A DNA stretch of 7,816 bases from Actinomycetota bacterium (GTDB taxonomy: Bacteria; Actinomycetota; Actinomycetes; S36-B12; UBA10799). Below the pieces are notes generated by a model, which was not told the DNA's origin, made no database searches, and saw nothing but the letters and a program-made list of their open reading frames with translations. Shown in pieces: positions 1 through 7,217 of this stretch. The number at the start of each line of letters is the position of its first letter. The stretch's first letter is position 1. Made by a program: the position numbers and the translations under genes. The stretch covers positions 285 to 8,100 of the forward strand of contig DMNR01000362.1 in assembly GCA_003452655.1 (NCBI GenBank). Direction: 5' to 3'.

Positions 1-819
1 GTAATTCGGGTGTGCATCGACGTAGATTCATCCTGGCGCCCGCGGACGCCTGGAAAGCGGCGTGGCCCGCACATCGGCGCCCAACGATCTCCCCAACATT
101 CCGAGGAACAGGTTGGCGACTTTGCGGCGCGAGTCATCGATTCACCCGCTGTCGACCTCGTGGGGCTCATGTTTTACGAGGCCCAGATAGCAGGAGTCGG
201 TGATGCTCCAAGTGGGCATGCCCTGCGGGCTCGTGCGATTAGCGCCATGCAGTCAGGTTCAAAGCGGGAGTTGGCGCGTCGTCGGCCACGAATCGTTTCG
301 ACGGTCAACGACTTGCTCGTGGAGCGCCGCGGCCGCCGACTCGAGTTCGTTAATGCTGGCGGAACGGGTTCCCTGGAATTCTCGTCAGCAGACACCAGCG
401 TGACCGAAGTGACGGCGGGATCCGGATTTTTCGCCCCAACCTTGTTCGACAGTTACAAGCACTTTCATCCCGTCCCTGCGGCCTCGTTCGCACTTCCGGT
501 TGTGCGCCGTCCGGGTCCGGGCACGGTGACCGTCCTGGGAGGCGGGTATATCGCTTCGGGAATCGCAGACGCCTCACGGCTTCCGACACCGTGGCTTCCT
601 GTGGGCCTGAAGTTGGACGGACAAGAAGGCGCGGGCGAGGTTCAGACCCCGCTACACGGTCATTCGGCCGACGAACTCGCCCTTGGCGATCGCGTGTGGT
701 TCCGCCACGCAAAGGCCGGGGAGCTTGCTGAACGGTTCTCCGAATTCCTGCTCATTCGGGGGACGGAAGTTGTCGATCGTGTTCCGACCTATCGCGGCGA
801 GGGCAAGACGTTCCTCTAA
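1..819 (+). CDS. PLP-dependent amino acid deaminase/aldolase (alanine-racemase-like), 5'-truncated by window
   Basis: This is the C-terminal 272 residues of a fold-type III PLP enzyme. The frame is open from base 1, so the true start and the PLP-binding lysine lie upstream; the in-frame GTG at 10 is not a plausible start because the sequence just after it is already conserved. Visible motifs, numbered from base 1, are DVDSSW near residue 8, YEAQIAGVGD near 59-68, a glycine-rich GGTGS near 120-124 that probably holds the PLP phosphate, TEV-AGSGF near 135-143, GEGAGEVQTPL-like residues near 208-218, and HAKAGELAERF near 236-246 in the D-serine-dehydratase-like metal-binding C-terminal domain. 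The ending TYRGEGKTFL is typical of this actinobacterial family, usually called amino acid deaminase/aldolase. The substrate cannot be read from the sequence; D-serine or D-threonine type chemistry is an inference from the family. The exporter gene follows 79 bp downstream on the same strand. No clear terminator is visible in that gap. Confidence 0.78.
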   Translation, partial: VIRVCIDVDSSWRPRTPGKRRGPHIGAQRSPQHSEEQVGDFAARVIDSPAVDLVGLMFYEAQIAGVGDAPSGHALRARAISAMQSGSKRELARRRPRIVSTVNDLLVERRGRRLEFVNAGGTGSLEFSSADTSVTEVTAGSGFFAPTLFDSYKHFHPVPAASFALPVVRRPGPGTVTVLGGGYIASGIADASRLPTPWLPVGLKLDGQEGAGEVQTPLHGHSADELALGDRVWFRHAKAGELAERFSEFLLIRGTEVVDRVPTYRGEGKTFL

Positions 820-898
820 GCCGTCACCAGCCCCCTTCAACGCTCTTTTGCTGATCTTTTTCCGATAGCGTGCGCTCACCTCGCAGTCAAGGAGCATC

Positions 899-2530
899 AT
901 GAGCAACGAAGCCGCACCGGACTCCGCCACCGCAGCCACTGGGTCTTCCACGAAGTGGGTTGCCCTCGCAGCGATGATGTTTGCCGTATCGATGATGTTC
1001 ATCGATCAGACGATTGTCTCTATTGCGATCCCGACGATTCAGACCGAGTTGGGTCTGAGCGACGCCGGCGTTCAGTGGGTAATCAACGGCTATCTGCTGT
1101 CCCTGTCAGCATTCTTCGCGCTCGGTGGGCGCCTGTCAGACATTCTCGGCCACAAACGAATGGTGCTGCTAGGGGTCACCATCTTCGCCATCTCATCGGC
1201 CATGTGTGGTGCCACGCCTGATTCGAGCATTGCCGAAGCGTGGCTGATCTTCTTCCGAATTCTGCAGGGAATCGGCGCGGCCCTACTCTTCCCTGCTGCT
1301 CTGGCGATTGTGGTCTCTGCGTTTCCCCTCAAGGAGCGCGGCAAGGCTCTCGCCCTCTTCTTCGGAATCACCGGTGGCCTCACGGCGATCGGTCCAATCC
1401 TTGGCGGTTACCTCAGCGAGTGGACCTGGCGCGCGATCTTCTGGGTCAACGTCCCGGTCGCCATCATCGCGATCATTCTCACGCTTATTGCCAAGATCCA
1501 CACCAAGCACAAGCGGGAGCCCCTTGATTACAAGGGTGCCGTCCTGATCGCGCTCGGCATGGGGTTCAGCGTGCTCGGCCTTCAGCAGGCGAGCTCGTGG
1601 GGCTGGGGATCGTGGAAGACGATTGGCTCAATCGTCTTGGGGCTCGCCTTGCTCGTCGTCTTTGTGAAGGTGGAAACCAAGGTCAAGATCCCTTTGATCA
1701 AGGTCGAAATCTTCAAGGACCGGGCATTCTTCGTCGACAACGCCGTGCTCTTCTTCGCGATGATGGCGTTCGTCCCCGTGTTCTTCTTCGGCAGCGTGTA
1801 CTCGCAAGCCGTTCTTGGCTACAACGCGTCAAACGCGGGCTTGTATCTCCTGGTCTTCTTTGCCGGCTTTGCCCCGGCAGTTCAAGTCGGTGGCCGAATT
1901 CTTGATAAGAGCGGGGCGCGCAGCCCCGTCATCATCGGGTGCGCCGTCGGTGCCGTCGGTTTCTTCCTTTGGGCAGGCAAGCTCACCGACTACAGCCTCA
2001 GCGCTCAATGGCCGTTCATCGTCATCGCCGGAGCCGGCATCGGCCTGCTACTCGGGCCCGCTAGCACAGACGCAGTGAACCGAGCAATCAATGCTTCGTA
2101 CGGTGAGGTCACCGGCATCAACCAGACAATTCGCAACTACGGCTCCAGTCTTGGTCTGGCGATCTTCGGAACCCTGTTGATCAACGCAAACGCGGCCAAA
2201 ATCACGGCAACCCTCACCGGTTTCGGAGTGCCGGAATCACAGGCAACCAGCATCGGCAAAACGTTGTCCGAGGGCACTAGTTCGGGGGCATCAGCATTCC
2301 CCGCCAACATTCCGCAAGCCGTTCAGGAACAAATCGCCTCGGCAATCAAACTCGACTTCGCACAAGCGAACCAGGTCGTGTATTACGGAATGTCCGCAGC
2401 GCTCGTCATCGCATTCATCGTGTCCCTGTTCCATCCCGGTGGTCGGGTGACCGAAGAGGTTGTCGAGGCTGGCGGCTCGGGACCAGACGCTCCAGAGTCA
2501 AGCGACCCACTGCCCGCAGTCGGGCACTGA
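899..2530 (+). CDS. MFS transporter, DHA2 (EmrB/QacA-like) family, 14 transmembrane helices
   Basis: A 543-residue inner-membrane protein predicted to be a proton-driven exporter of drugs or small molecules. The ATG at 899 has AAGGAG at 889-894 four bases upstream. A hydrophilic 19-residue N-terminus precedes TM1. Family signatures are DQTIVSIAIPTI at 36-47 (motif D1 region), GGRLSDILGHKR at 76-87 (motif A, between TM2 and TM3), an antiporter motif C of the form GxxxxGPxxGG ending at 170 with G165-P166, and WRAIFWVNVP at 177-186, typical of DHA2 members. By eye there are about 14 hydrophobic segments, with a long polar loop at about 430-492 before the last helix at about 494-511, then an acidic, proline-rich tail. 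The length is normal for the family. It is convergent with hisG (35 bp between stops), so it is probably not part of the riboflavin/histidine operon. Substrate unknown: multidrug export is the default guess, and export of an amino-acid-related compound linked to the upstream gene is possible. Confidence 0.92.
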   Translation: MSNEAAPDSATAATGSSTKWVALAAMMFAVSMMFIDQTIVSIAIPTIQTELGLSDAGVQWVINGYLLSLSAFFALGGRLSDILGHKRMVLLGVTIFAISSAMCGATPDSSIAEAWLIFFRILQGIGAALLFPAALAIVVSAFPLKERGKALALFFGITGGLTAIGPILGGYLSEWTWRAIFWVNVPVAIIAIILTLIAKIHTKHKREPLDYKGAVLIALGMGFSVLGLQQASSWGWGSWKTIGSIVLGLALLVVFVKVETKVKIPLIKVEIFKDRAFFVDNAVLFFAMMAFVPVFFFGSVYSQAVLGYNASNAGLYLLVFFAGFAPAVQVGGRILDKSGARSPVIIGCAVGAVGFFLWAGKLTDYSLSAQWPFIVIAGAGIGLLLGPASTDAVNRAINASYGEVTGINQTIRNYGSSLGLAIFGTLLINANAAKITATLTGFGVPESQATSIGKTLSEGTSSGASAFPANIPQAVQEQIASAIKLDFAQANQVVYYGMSAALVIAFIVSLFHPGGRVTEEVVEAGGSGPDAPESSDPLPAVGH

Positions 2531-2565
2531 GGCGTAAAGCGCTCGCGCTCGTGCGTGGGCAGGTG

Positions 2566-3411
2566 TCAGAGCCGACAGGCAAGGATGTCGGTGACCAGAA
2601 TTCCGCGCCCACCGAGTTCGTAGAGTGAATCCATCACGGCGTGGACTTCGGCTCGCGAAACCATCGCGCGAACAGCAACCCAACCCTCTTCTCGCAAAGG
2701 TGAAATCGTCGGTGATTCAAGTCCTGGCGTAACGGCGGTGGCGGCATCCACGTGTTCGGCGCGGATGTCGTAATCAACCATGACGTAACTGCGAGCGGCT
2801 ATGACTCCCTCGATGCGTCGGATGAAGGTAGACGCGGCCGAACTCGGTTCAGAAGCTGCCGGTCGAACCAACAGTCCCTCACTATGAAGCAGCGGGTCAC
2901 CAACAACTACCAAGCCTGCTTGGCGCAGTGTTGTTCCAGTGTCCACGACATCTGCCACTGCATCTGCGACTCCGAGCGCAACGGCATTCTCGACGGCTCC
3001 ATCGAGCTTAACGATCGAGGCCTTCACGCCCGCCTGGTCGAGATGGGCCTGCAGGATTCCGGGGTACGAGGTCGCGATGCGCAATCCCGCGAGGTCGTCA
3101 ATGCTCGCGATGCTTCCAACAGGTGCCGCTAACCGAAACGTCGATCCGCCGAAACCAAGTGGCAAGACTTCGGCCGCACTCGCCTTCGAGTCGAGCAACA
3201 TGTCCCGGCCGGTAATCCCGAGATCCAACTGGCCAGCTCCGACGTAGACAGCGATGTCTCGCGGACGCAGAAAGAAGAACTCAGCGTCGTTGTCTGGATC
3301 GGCCACTACGAGCTCGTTGCCTCGACTGTTGCGCAAGTACCCGGCTTCATTGAGCATCTTGCGGGCTGGCTCTGAAAGCGCCCCTTTGTTGGGAACGGCT
3401 ATGCGTAGCAC
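2566..3411 (-). CDS. hisG: ATP phosphoribosyltransferase, long form
   Basis: Catalyses the committed first step of histidine synthesis: ATP + PRPP to N1-(5-phosphoribosyl)-ATP + PPi, in the cytoplasm. The 281 residues fit the long, HisZ-independent type. The catalytic domains run to about residue 205, with MLRIAVPNKG at the N-terminus, GITGRD at 65-70, and the PRPP-binding loop DVVDTGTTLR at 154-163. A C-terminal HisG_C domain (about 208-281) contains ATAVTPGLESPT near 224-235 and VAVRAMV at 245-251; in this family it binds histidine for feedback inhibition. The start is GTG at 3411, fixed by a GGAAGG ribosome site six bases upstream and by alignment with the usual MLRIAVPNKG opening. It is the last gene of the train, 55 bp after hisE and convergent with the MFS gene. 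Feedback control by histidine is inferred from the domain, not seen directly. The sequence is intact. Confidence 0.97.
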   Translation of the reverse strand: MLRIAVPNKGALSEPARKMLNEAGYLRNSRGNELVVADPDNDAEFFFLRPRDIAVYVGAGQLDLGITGRDMLLDSKASAAEVLPLGFGGSTFRLAAPVGSIASIDDLAGLRIATSYPGILQAHLDQAGVKASIVKLDGAVENAVALGVADAVADVVDTGTTLRQAGLVVVGDPLLHSEGLLVRPAASEPSSAASTFIRRIEGVIAARSYVMVDYDIRAEHVDAATAVTPGLESPTISPLREEGWVAVRAMVSRAEVHAVMDSLYELGGRGILVTDILACRL

Positions 3412-3417
3412 CGGAGA

Positions 3418-3423
3418 CCTTCC
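3418..3423 (-). promoter_or_regulatory. Ribosome binding site for hisG
   Basis: GGAAGG read on the minus strand lies six bases before the GTG codon at 3411. It supports this non-ATG start and means hisG can be initiated independently of hisE, unlike the coupled genes upstream. Confidence 0.7.
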
Positions 3424-3466
3424 GTATTTGGGTGGGTTCTTACGTGGGCGTGCCTTACGAGCCTAG

Positions 3467-3730
3467 CTATAGCTGTGCGTAGACATCATCAGGTGTTATG
3501 CCGCACGCAATCATCATGACGGCGGCGTGGTACAGCAGTTGCGAGATCTCCTCGGCTGTGCGATCGCGGCCTTCATGTTCGGCAGCCATCCACACCTCCG
3601 CGGCCTCCTCGACAACCTTTTTCCCGATCGCATGGACACCGCCATTGACGAGGTTGACGGTGTTCGACTCAGGATCACCGGAGTCAACACGGTCCTGCAG
3701 TTGCCTGTATAGCTCATCGAAATTCTTCAT
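3467..3730 (-). CDS. hisE: Phosphoribosyl-ATP pyrophosphohydrolase
   Basis: Second step of histidine synthesis: hydrolyses phosphoribosyl-ATP to phosphoribosyl-AMP and PPi. At 87 residues this is the usual size for a stand-alone HisE, not fused to HisI. It is an all-alpha MazG-like NTP pyrophosphatase, with the metal-binding helices visible as [11 protein letters not shown] at 37-47 and [15 protein letters not shown] at 59-73; the acidic residues E41, E42, E45, E60 and E61 are the expected Mg2+ ligand candidates. The EISQLLYH form is the one seen in actinobacteria. The ATG at 3730 overlaps the ribH stop as ATGA (3727-3730). No Shine-Dalgarno is visible before it; instead a 5-bp GC stem (3731-3748) abuts the start, so translation probably depends on ribosomes arriving from ribH. 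It ends in TAG and is followed 55 bp later by hisG, its pathway partner. HisI must be encoded elsewhere. Confidence 0.96.
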   Translation of the reverse strand: MKNFDELYRQLQDRVDSGDPESNTVNLVNGGVHAIGKKVVEEAAEVWMAAEHEGRDRTAEEISQLLYHAAVMMIACGITPDDVYAQL

Positions 3731-4230
3731 CGGGCGAAGCCTAGCCCGCCGCTGCTTGCCCGGTCGCGCAACTGCTTGAGCGTCAGCGCTGTGGTGATCG
3801 CTGCGAGCGCGGCCTCACGACCCTTGTCCTCGGTTGAACCCGGCAGACCGGCGCGTGCCAGCGCCTGGGCCTCATCATCACAGGTGAGCACGCCAAATCC
3901 GACGGGCACTCCCGTATCGAGAGCGACCCGAACCAAACCATCTGTGGCTGCTCGACACACGTAGTCGAAGTGGGGTGTACCACCACGAATCACAACACCG
4001 AGCGCCACCACCGCATCTGCCCCCGGCGCGGCGCTCGCGGCAACGATCGGCAGCTCGAAAGTCCCAGGCACCATGACGAGTTCATGGGTCGCCCCGGCCT
4101 CGTCAAGTAATCCCGTTGCCCCGGCAATTAACCCGCCCATCGCTTGCGCGTGCCAGCTGCTAGCAACCACTGTGACCTTGAGTCCAGTGTTCGTCGGCAC
4201 CGGCGCTTGCGGATCATTATGTGCGCTCAT
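3727..4230 (-). CDS. ribH: 6,7-dimethyl-8-ribityllumazine synthase
   Basis: Penultimate step of riboflavin synthesis: condenses 5-amino-6-ribitylaminouracil with DHBP to give 6,7-dimethyl-8-ribityllumazine. It is 167 residues long, normal for the family, which forms pentamers or 60-mer capsids. Motifs in order are VVASSWHAQ at 21-29 (SWH replaces the RFN of many other bacteria, as is common in actinobacteria), VPGTFELP at 54-61, [17 protein letters not shown] at 76-92 with the likely catalytic H87, [16 protein letters not shown] at 113-128 with R126 as the phosphate/catalysis arginine, and DKG at 135-137. The first 15 or so residues are a variable hydrophilic arm. The ATG at 4230 overlaps the ribBA stop as ATGA, and the stop overlaps the hisE start the same way. 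The ribosome site is weak (GGGGA four bases upstream), in keeping with coupling to ribBA. The sequence appears complete. Confidence 0.97.
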   Translation of the reverse strand: MSAHNDPQAPVPTNTGLKVTVVASSWHAQAMGGLIAGATGLLDEAGATHELVMVPGTFELPIVAASAAPGADAVVALGVVIRGGTPHFDYVCRAATDGLVRVALDTGVPVGFGVLTCDDEAQALARAGLPGSTEDKGREAALAAITTALTLKQLRDRASSGGLGFAR

Positions 4231-5576
4231 ACTTTCCCCGATTCTTTCTCAACCGCCGAGTCTGTGGAACCCGTTGTACTCAGGTGATGACCCATCCGCG
4301 ATGCCTTCGTCTGCAGGTAGTGGGCATTGTGTTCGTTCGGTTCGATCTGCAGCGCCTCTCGCCCGGTCACGGTTATCCCGTAGCCGTCGAGCCCCGCCAG
4401 CTTGGCTGGGTTGTTCGTCAACAAACGCATGCTCTTCACACCGAGATCCACCAGAATCTGAGCTCCGGTGCCGTAGTCACGCGAATCCGACGGCAGGCCT
4501 AACAGAAGGTTGGCGTCGACGGTGTCAGCACCCTGATCCTGGAGGTGGTACGCGCGCAACTTCTGCAGCAGGCCTATCCCCCGGCCTTCATGGCCTCGGA
4601 CGTAGAGGACAACTCCTCGACCCTCGCTTGCCACGCGTGCCAGCGCAGCATCCAACTGCGGTCCGCAGTCGCAGCGCAATGAGCCCATGACGTCGCCGGT
4701 TAAGCATTCGGAATGAACCCGAATCAAGAGATCTTCGCCATCGCCAATCTCGCCATACACCAGTGCAAGATGCTCAAGGCCGTCCATGGTGTCGCGATAT
4801 CCGATCGCGGTGAAGTCCCCATGAACGGTCGGCAGATTGGCCTGCGCTACGCGTTCGACGAAGCTCTCTCGGTGTCGAATAAATGCAATCAGATCGGCGA
4901 TAGAAATCATCGACAGGGCGTGTTCGTCGGCGAAGGCGCGGCAGTCGGGCGCGCGCATCATCGTGCCGTCGTCATTGACAAGTTCACAGATCGCACCGCC
5001 CGGTGGCAAGCCCGCCAGGCGAGCGAGATCAACAGCGGCCTCGGTGTGCCCGGCTCGGCGCAGGACGCCCCCGGGAACAGCCCGCAGCGGGAATACATGC
5101 CCGGGACGCGTGATATCGGTGGATTCGGTCGCAGAATCCATCAGGACCCGAATCGTGTGGGCACGATCAGCGGCAGAGATCCCGGTAGTCACTCCATCGC
5201 GGGCATCGACGCTGACCGAGTACGCGGTCTGCTTGCGATCCTCATTCACATGAGTCATAGGCGGAAGGCTGAGGCGGTCGAGGTCGGGGCCGTTCATCGG
5301 CACACACAACACACCGCTCGTATAGCGAATCATGAAAGCGACAAGCTCCGGTGTTGCCTTGCTTGCCGCGAAGATCAGATCACCTTCGTTTTCGCGATCC
5401 TCATCATCGACGACGACGACGGCCTTTCCTGCGCGGACATCGGCAATGGCTTGGACTACCGAATCCAAGCGCACTCCATCACCCGAAGGCGCATTCGCCT
5501 GGTCTGGTTCATGGAGCGGTGTGGCGGGCTTCGACTGATCATCGTCGGAGCCGAGGAGTTCGTCGGCTGGAATCAT
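4227..5576 (-). CDS. ribBA: Bifunctional 3,4-dihydroxy-2-butanone-4-phosphate synthase / GTP cyclohydrolase II
   Basis: Opens both branches of riboflavin synthesis: the RibB half converts ribulose 5-phosphate to DHBP and formate, and the RibA half opens GTP to the diaminopyrimidine phosphate. It has 449 residues. RibB domain (about 35-240): [16 protein letters not shown] at 56-71 with the acidic Mg2+ loop, [10 protein letters not shown] at 130-139, GHVFPLRA at 159-166 and [14 protein letters not shown] at 176-189. RibA domain (about 245-430): [10 protein letters not shown] at 286-295 with zinc ligands C291, C302 and C304 (RCDCG), [10 protein letters not shown] at 327-336, [12 protein letters not shown] at 364-375 and LLTNNPAK at 385-392. 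Both active sites look intact. The ATG at 5576 overlaps the ribE stop as ATGA and has GGAAGGTGG nine bases upstream. This adds a polar 34-residue N-terminus absent from the mycobacterial homologue I recall; GTG at 5474 (residue 35) would give the conventional N-terminus and is the alternative start. Confidence 0.96.
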   Translation of the reverse strand: MIPADELLGSDDDQSKPATPLHEPDQANAPSGDGVRLDSVVQAIADVRAGKAVVVVDDEDRENEGDLIFAASKATPELVAFMIRYTSGVLCVPMNGPDLDRLSLPPMTHVNEDRKQTAYSVSVDARDGVTTGISAADRAHTIRVLMDSATESTDITRPGHVFPLRAVPGGVLRRAGHTEAAVDLARLAGLPPGGAICELVNDDGTMMRAPDCRAFADEHALSMISIADLIAFIRHRESFVERVAQANLPTVHGDFTAIGYRDTMDGLEHLALVYGEIGDGEDLLIRVHSECLTGDVMGSLRCDCGPQLDAALARVASEGRGVVLYVRGHEGRGIGLLQKLRAYHLQDQGADTVDANLLLGLPSDSRDYGTGAQILVDLGVKSMRLLTNNPAKLAGLDGYGITVTGREALQIEPNEHNAHYLQTKASRMGHHLSTTGSTDSAVEKESGKV

Positions 5577-6190
5577 CGGGCGGGGCCACCTTCCAGCAGT
5601 CGCTGAACGTACTTAGCCAGAACGTCAGTCTCAATGTTCACGCGGTGACCAATCGCCAAGTTGCCCAGTGTGGTCTGCGCCAAGGTTGTGGGAATCAGTG
5701 AAACTTCGAACCAGTCGATACCCGCTGACGTCTTGCCCACACCACTGATCGTAAGTGAGACCCCATCAACAGTGATCGAGCCTTTCAGGGCGATCTGGCG
5801 AGCCTGCTCATGCGCGATCGAGAAGCGAAGCACTTCCCAGTGTTGTGCGACCGTGCGTTCAACGAGTTCCGCCACGCAATCGACATGACCAGAAACCACG
5901 TGTCCACCAAGGCGGCCGTTAGCGGGTAGCGCGCGTTCCAGATTCACCTGATCACCGTCAACTCGCTCACCGAGTGTCGTGTGATTGAGGGTCTCTGCCA
6001 TGACGTCTGCGACGAATGAAGCGTCGTCAAATTCCGTCACAGTCAGGCACGCTCCGCTGACCGCAATCGAGCACCCGACAACTGCGTCGCTGACCACGAG
6101 TGGGCCAACGACGCGGATCCGAGCAGCATTCCCTGGCAGAGACTCCAGCGCCGAAATCGATCCCACTTCCTCGACAATGCCGGTAAACAC
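5573..6190 (-). CDS. ribE: Riboflavin synthase, alpha subunit
   Basis: Last step of the pathway: dismutation of two 6,7-dimethyl-8-ribityllumazine molecules to riboflavin and the pyrimidine substrate of RibH. From the chosen start it has 205 residues, in two repeated lumazine-binding barrels. Barrel 1 starts [10 protein letters not shown] and includes [13 protein letters not shown] at 39-51 and ETLNHTTLG at 66-74. Barrel 2 has [10 protein letters not shown] at 95-104, [14 protein letters not shown] at 135-148 and [13 protein letters not shown] at 164-176, mirroring barrel 1. The frame allows an upstream GTG at 6202, but that codon lies inside the Shine-Dalgarno sequence. The GTG at 6190 gives the universal MFTGIVEE opening and is eight bases after GGAGGTGA, so it is preferred. 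The ribD stop ends one base before this start, and the ribE stop overlaps the ribBA ATG. The gene is also called ribC in some species. Confidence 0.96.
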   Translation of the reverse strand: MFTGIVEEVGSISALESLPGNAARIRVVGPLVVSDAVVGCSIAVSGACLTVTEFDDASFVADVMAETLNHTTLGERVDGDQVNLERALPANGRLGGHVVSGHVDCVAELVERTVAQHWEVLRFSIAHEQARQIALKGSITVDGVSLTISGVGKTSAGIDWFEVSLIPTTLAQTTLGNLAIGHRVNIETDVLAKYVQRLLEGGPAR

Positions 6191-6191
6191 C

Positions 6192-7217
6192 TCAGTCCTC
6201 ACCTCCCTGGTTTGCCACTCGTGCTGGCAACATGTCGATCCTGATGTCTTCGCCCACCTGCGTCACCGACGTAAGAGTCAGACGCCGCATCTGGTCAATT
6301 GTCGTGACACCCAAGTCCTGCACGGCGGGCAACCCCCCACCGGCAACGCATGGCGCCACGTACCAGATGAGCTCGTCGACCAAACCTTCACGCAGGAGCG
6401 CCGTTGAAATGGTGGGCCCACCCTCCACCAATACGGATCGAATCCCACGCTCGTAAAGCGTGCGCAGCGCGAAAGCGAGGTCGTGTGTTCGCAACGTGAT
6501 GGCGCCGGAGCCCGCAAGTTTGCTGGTGGCCGGAACATCTCGGTGACCGATGACGACCGGTATCGGTTGGTACGAGGCGCCAACGCGGCGGTCAGTCAGG
6601 GCAGGATCGTCGGCGATCACTGTGCCAATCCCCACCATGACCGCGCCGGACTCTGAGCGCAGCGCGTGAACCTGATGCCTGGCAGCTTCGCCAGTAATCC
6701 ATCGGCTCGATCCATCCGGCGCTGCGATCTTGCCATCCAAACTAGCTGCGATCTTCAACGTCACAAAAGGCCACCCGCGCGCAACTGCCGCACTCCACTT
6801 CGGGTTAATCGCACGTGAGGCTTCGGCAAGGATTCCTGACTCCACATCGAGGCCGGCTTCACGCAAAACGGCTGCGCCACCCGCCGCCGCCGGATTCGGA
6901 TCCTGCTGAGCGAATACGACGCGAGCAATCCCGGCATCTATCAAGGCTTGCGTGCAGGGACCGGTGCGACCAGTGTGCGCGCACGGCTCCAGGGTTACGA
7001 CTGCAGTGGCTCCCCGAGCCGACGTTCCTGCTGCTCCGAGCGCGACTACCTCCGCGTGCGGTGTGCCAGCACCTTCATGGGCACCGGAACTGAGCGCGAC
7101 GCCCTGAGGGTCCACGATTACGCAGCCAACCCGAGGGTTGGGTCCTGGCGGGAAGTCCGCAGACTGCGCCAAGGAAATTGCCAGGCGCATCGCATCGAAC
7201 TCTGCTGCCGTTGCCAT
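6192..7217 (-). CDS. ribD: Bifunctional diaminohydroxyphosphoribosylaminopyrimidine deaminase / 5-amino-6-(5-phosphoribosylamino)uracil reductase
   Basis: Performs steps two and three of the pyrimidine branch: zinc-dependent deamination, then NADPH-dependent reduction of the ribosyl side chain. From ATG 7217 it has 341 residues. Deaminase domain (about 1-140): PNPRVGCVIV at 27-36, the zinc ligand and catalytic glutamate in HAE at 54-56, and EPCAHTGRTGPC at 77-88 with C79 and C88 as the other zinc ligands. Reductase domain (about 148-330): KIAASLDGKIA at 155-165, SSRWITGEAAR at 170-180, VGIGTVIADDPALT at 195-208 and VLVEGGPT at 262-269. The frame is open to a further ATG at 7286, which would add 23 residues with no family resemblance. 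ATG 7217 is preceded by AGGAGGTG and starts close to the conserved region, so it is chosen. It follows rpe by 128 bp and leads the tightly linked rib/his genes. The phosphatase acting next is not in the window. Confidence 0.96.
   Translation of the reverse strand: MATAAEFDAMRLAISLAQSADFPPGPNPRVGCVIVDPQGVALSSGAHEGAGTPHAEVVALGAAGTSARGATAVVTLEPCAHTGRTGPCTQALIDAGIARVVFAQQDPNPAAAGGAAVLREAGLDVESGILAEASRAINPKWSAAVARGWPFVTLKIAASLDGKIAAPDGSSRWITGEAARHQVHALRSESGAVMVGIGTVIADDPALTDRRVGASYQPIPVVIGHRDVPATSKLAGSGAITLRTHDLAFALRTLYERGIRSVLVEGGPTISTALLREGLVDELIWYVAPCVAGGGLPAVQDLGVTTIDQMRRLTLTSVTQVGEDIRIDMLPARVANQGGED
6199..6206 (-). promoter_or_regulatory. Strong ribosome binding site for ribE
   Basis: GGAGGTGA on the minus strand, an eight-base match to the anti-Shine-Dalgarno of bacterial 16S rRNA, ends eight bases before GTG 6190. 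It lies inside the ribD coding end and rules out GTG 6202 as the start, because that codon is part of the site. Confidence 0.85.

Noticed and set aside
820..898. Promoter or terminator in the gap before the MFS gene
   Set aside because: A T-rich patch is present, but no hairpin precedes it and no -35/-10 pair with reasonable spacing could be found.
652..1002. A minus-strand open frame over the deaminase end, the gap and the MFS start
   Set aside because: No family resemblance, and it covers conserved codons of two + strand genes; a shadow.
2538..2549. AGCG-CTCG-CGCT hairpin as terminator between the MFS gene and hisG
   Set aside because: Only four base pairs and no T-run on either side.
4073..4690. 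A 205-codon open frame on the + strand opposite ribH and ribBA
   Set aside because: Low-complexity S/R/P-rich translation typical of an antisense shadow, crossing two real genes.
4713..5606. A 297-codon open frame on the + strand opposite ribBA and the end of ribE
   Set aside because: It is antisense to well-conserved coding sequence, shows no recognisable protein motif, and long antisense frames are common in GC-rich DNA.
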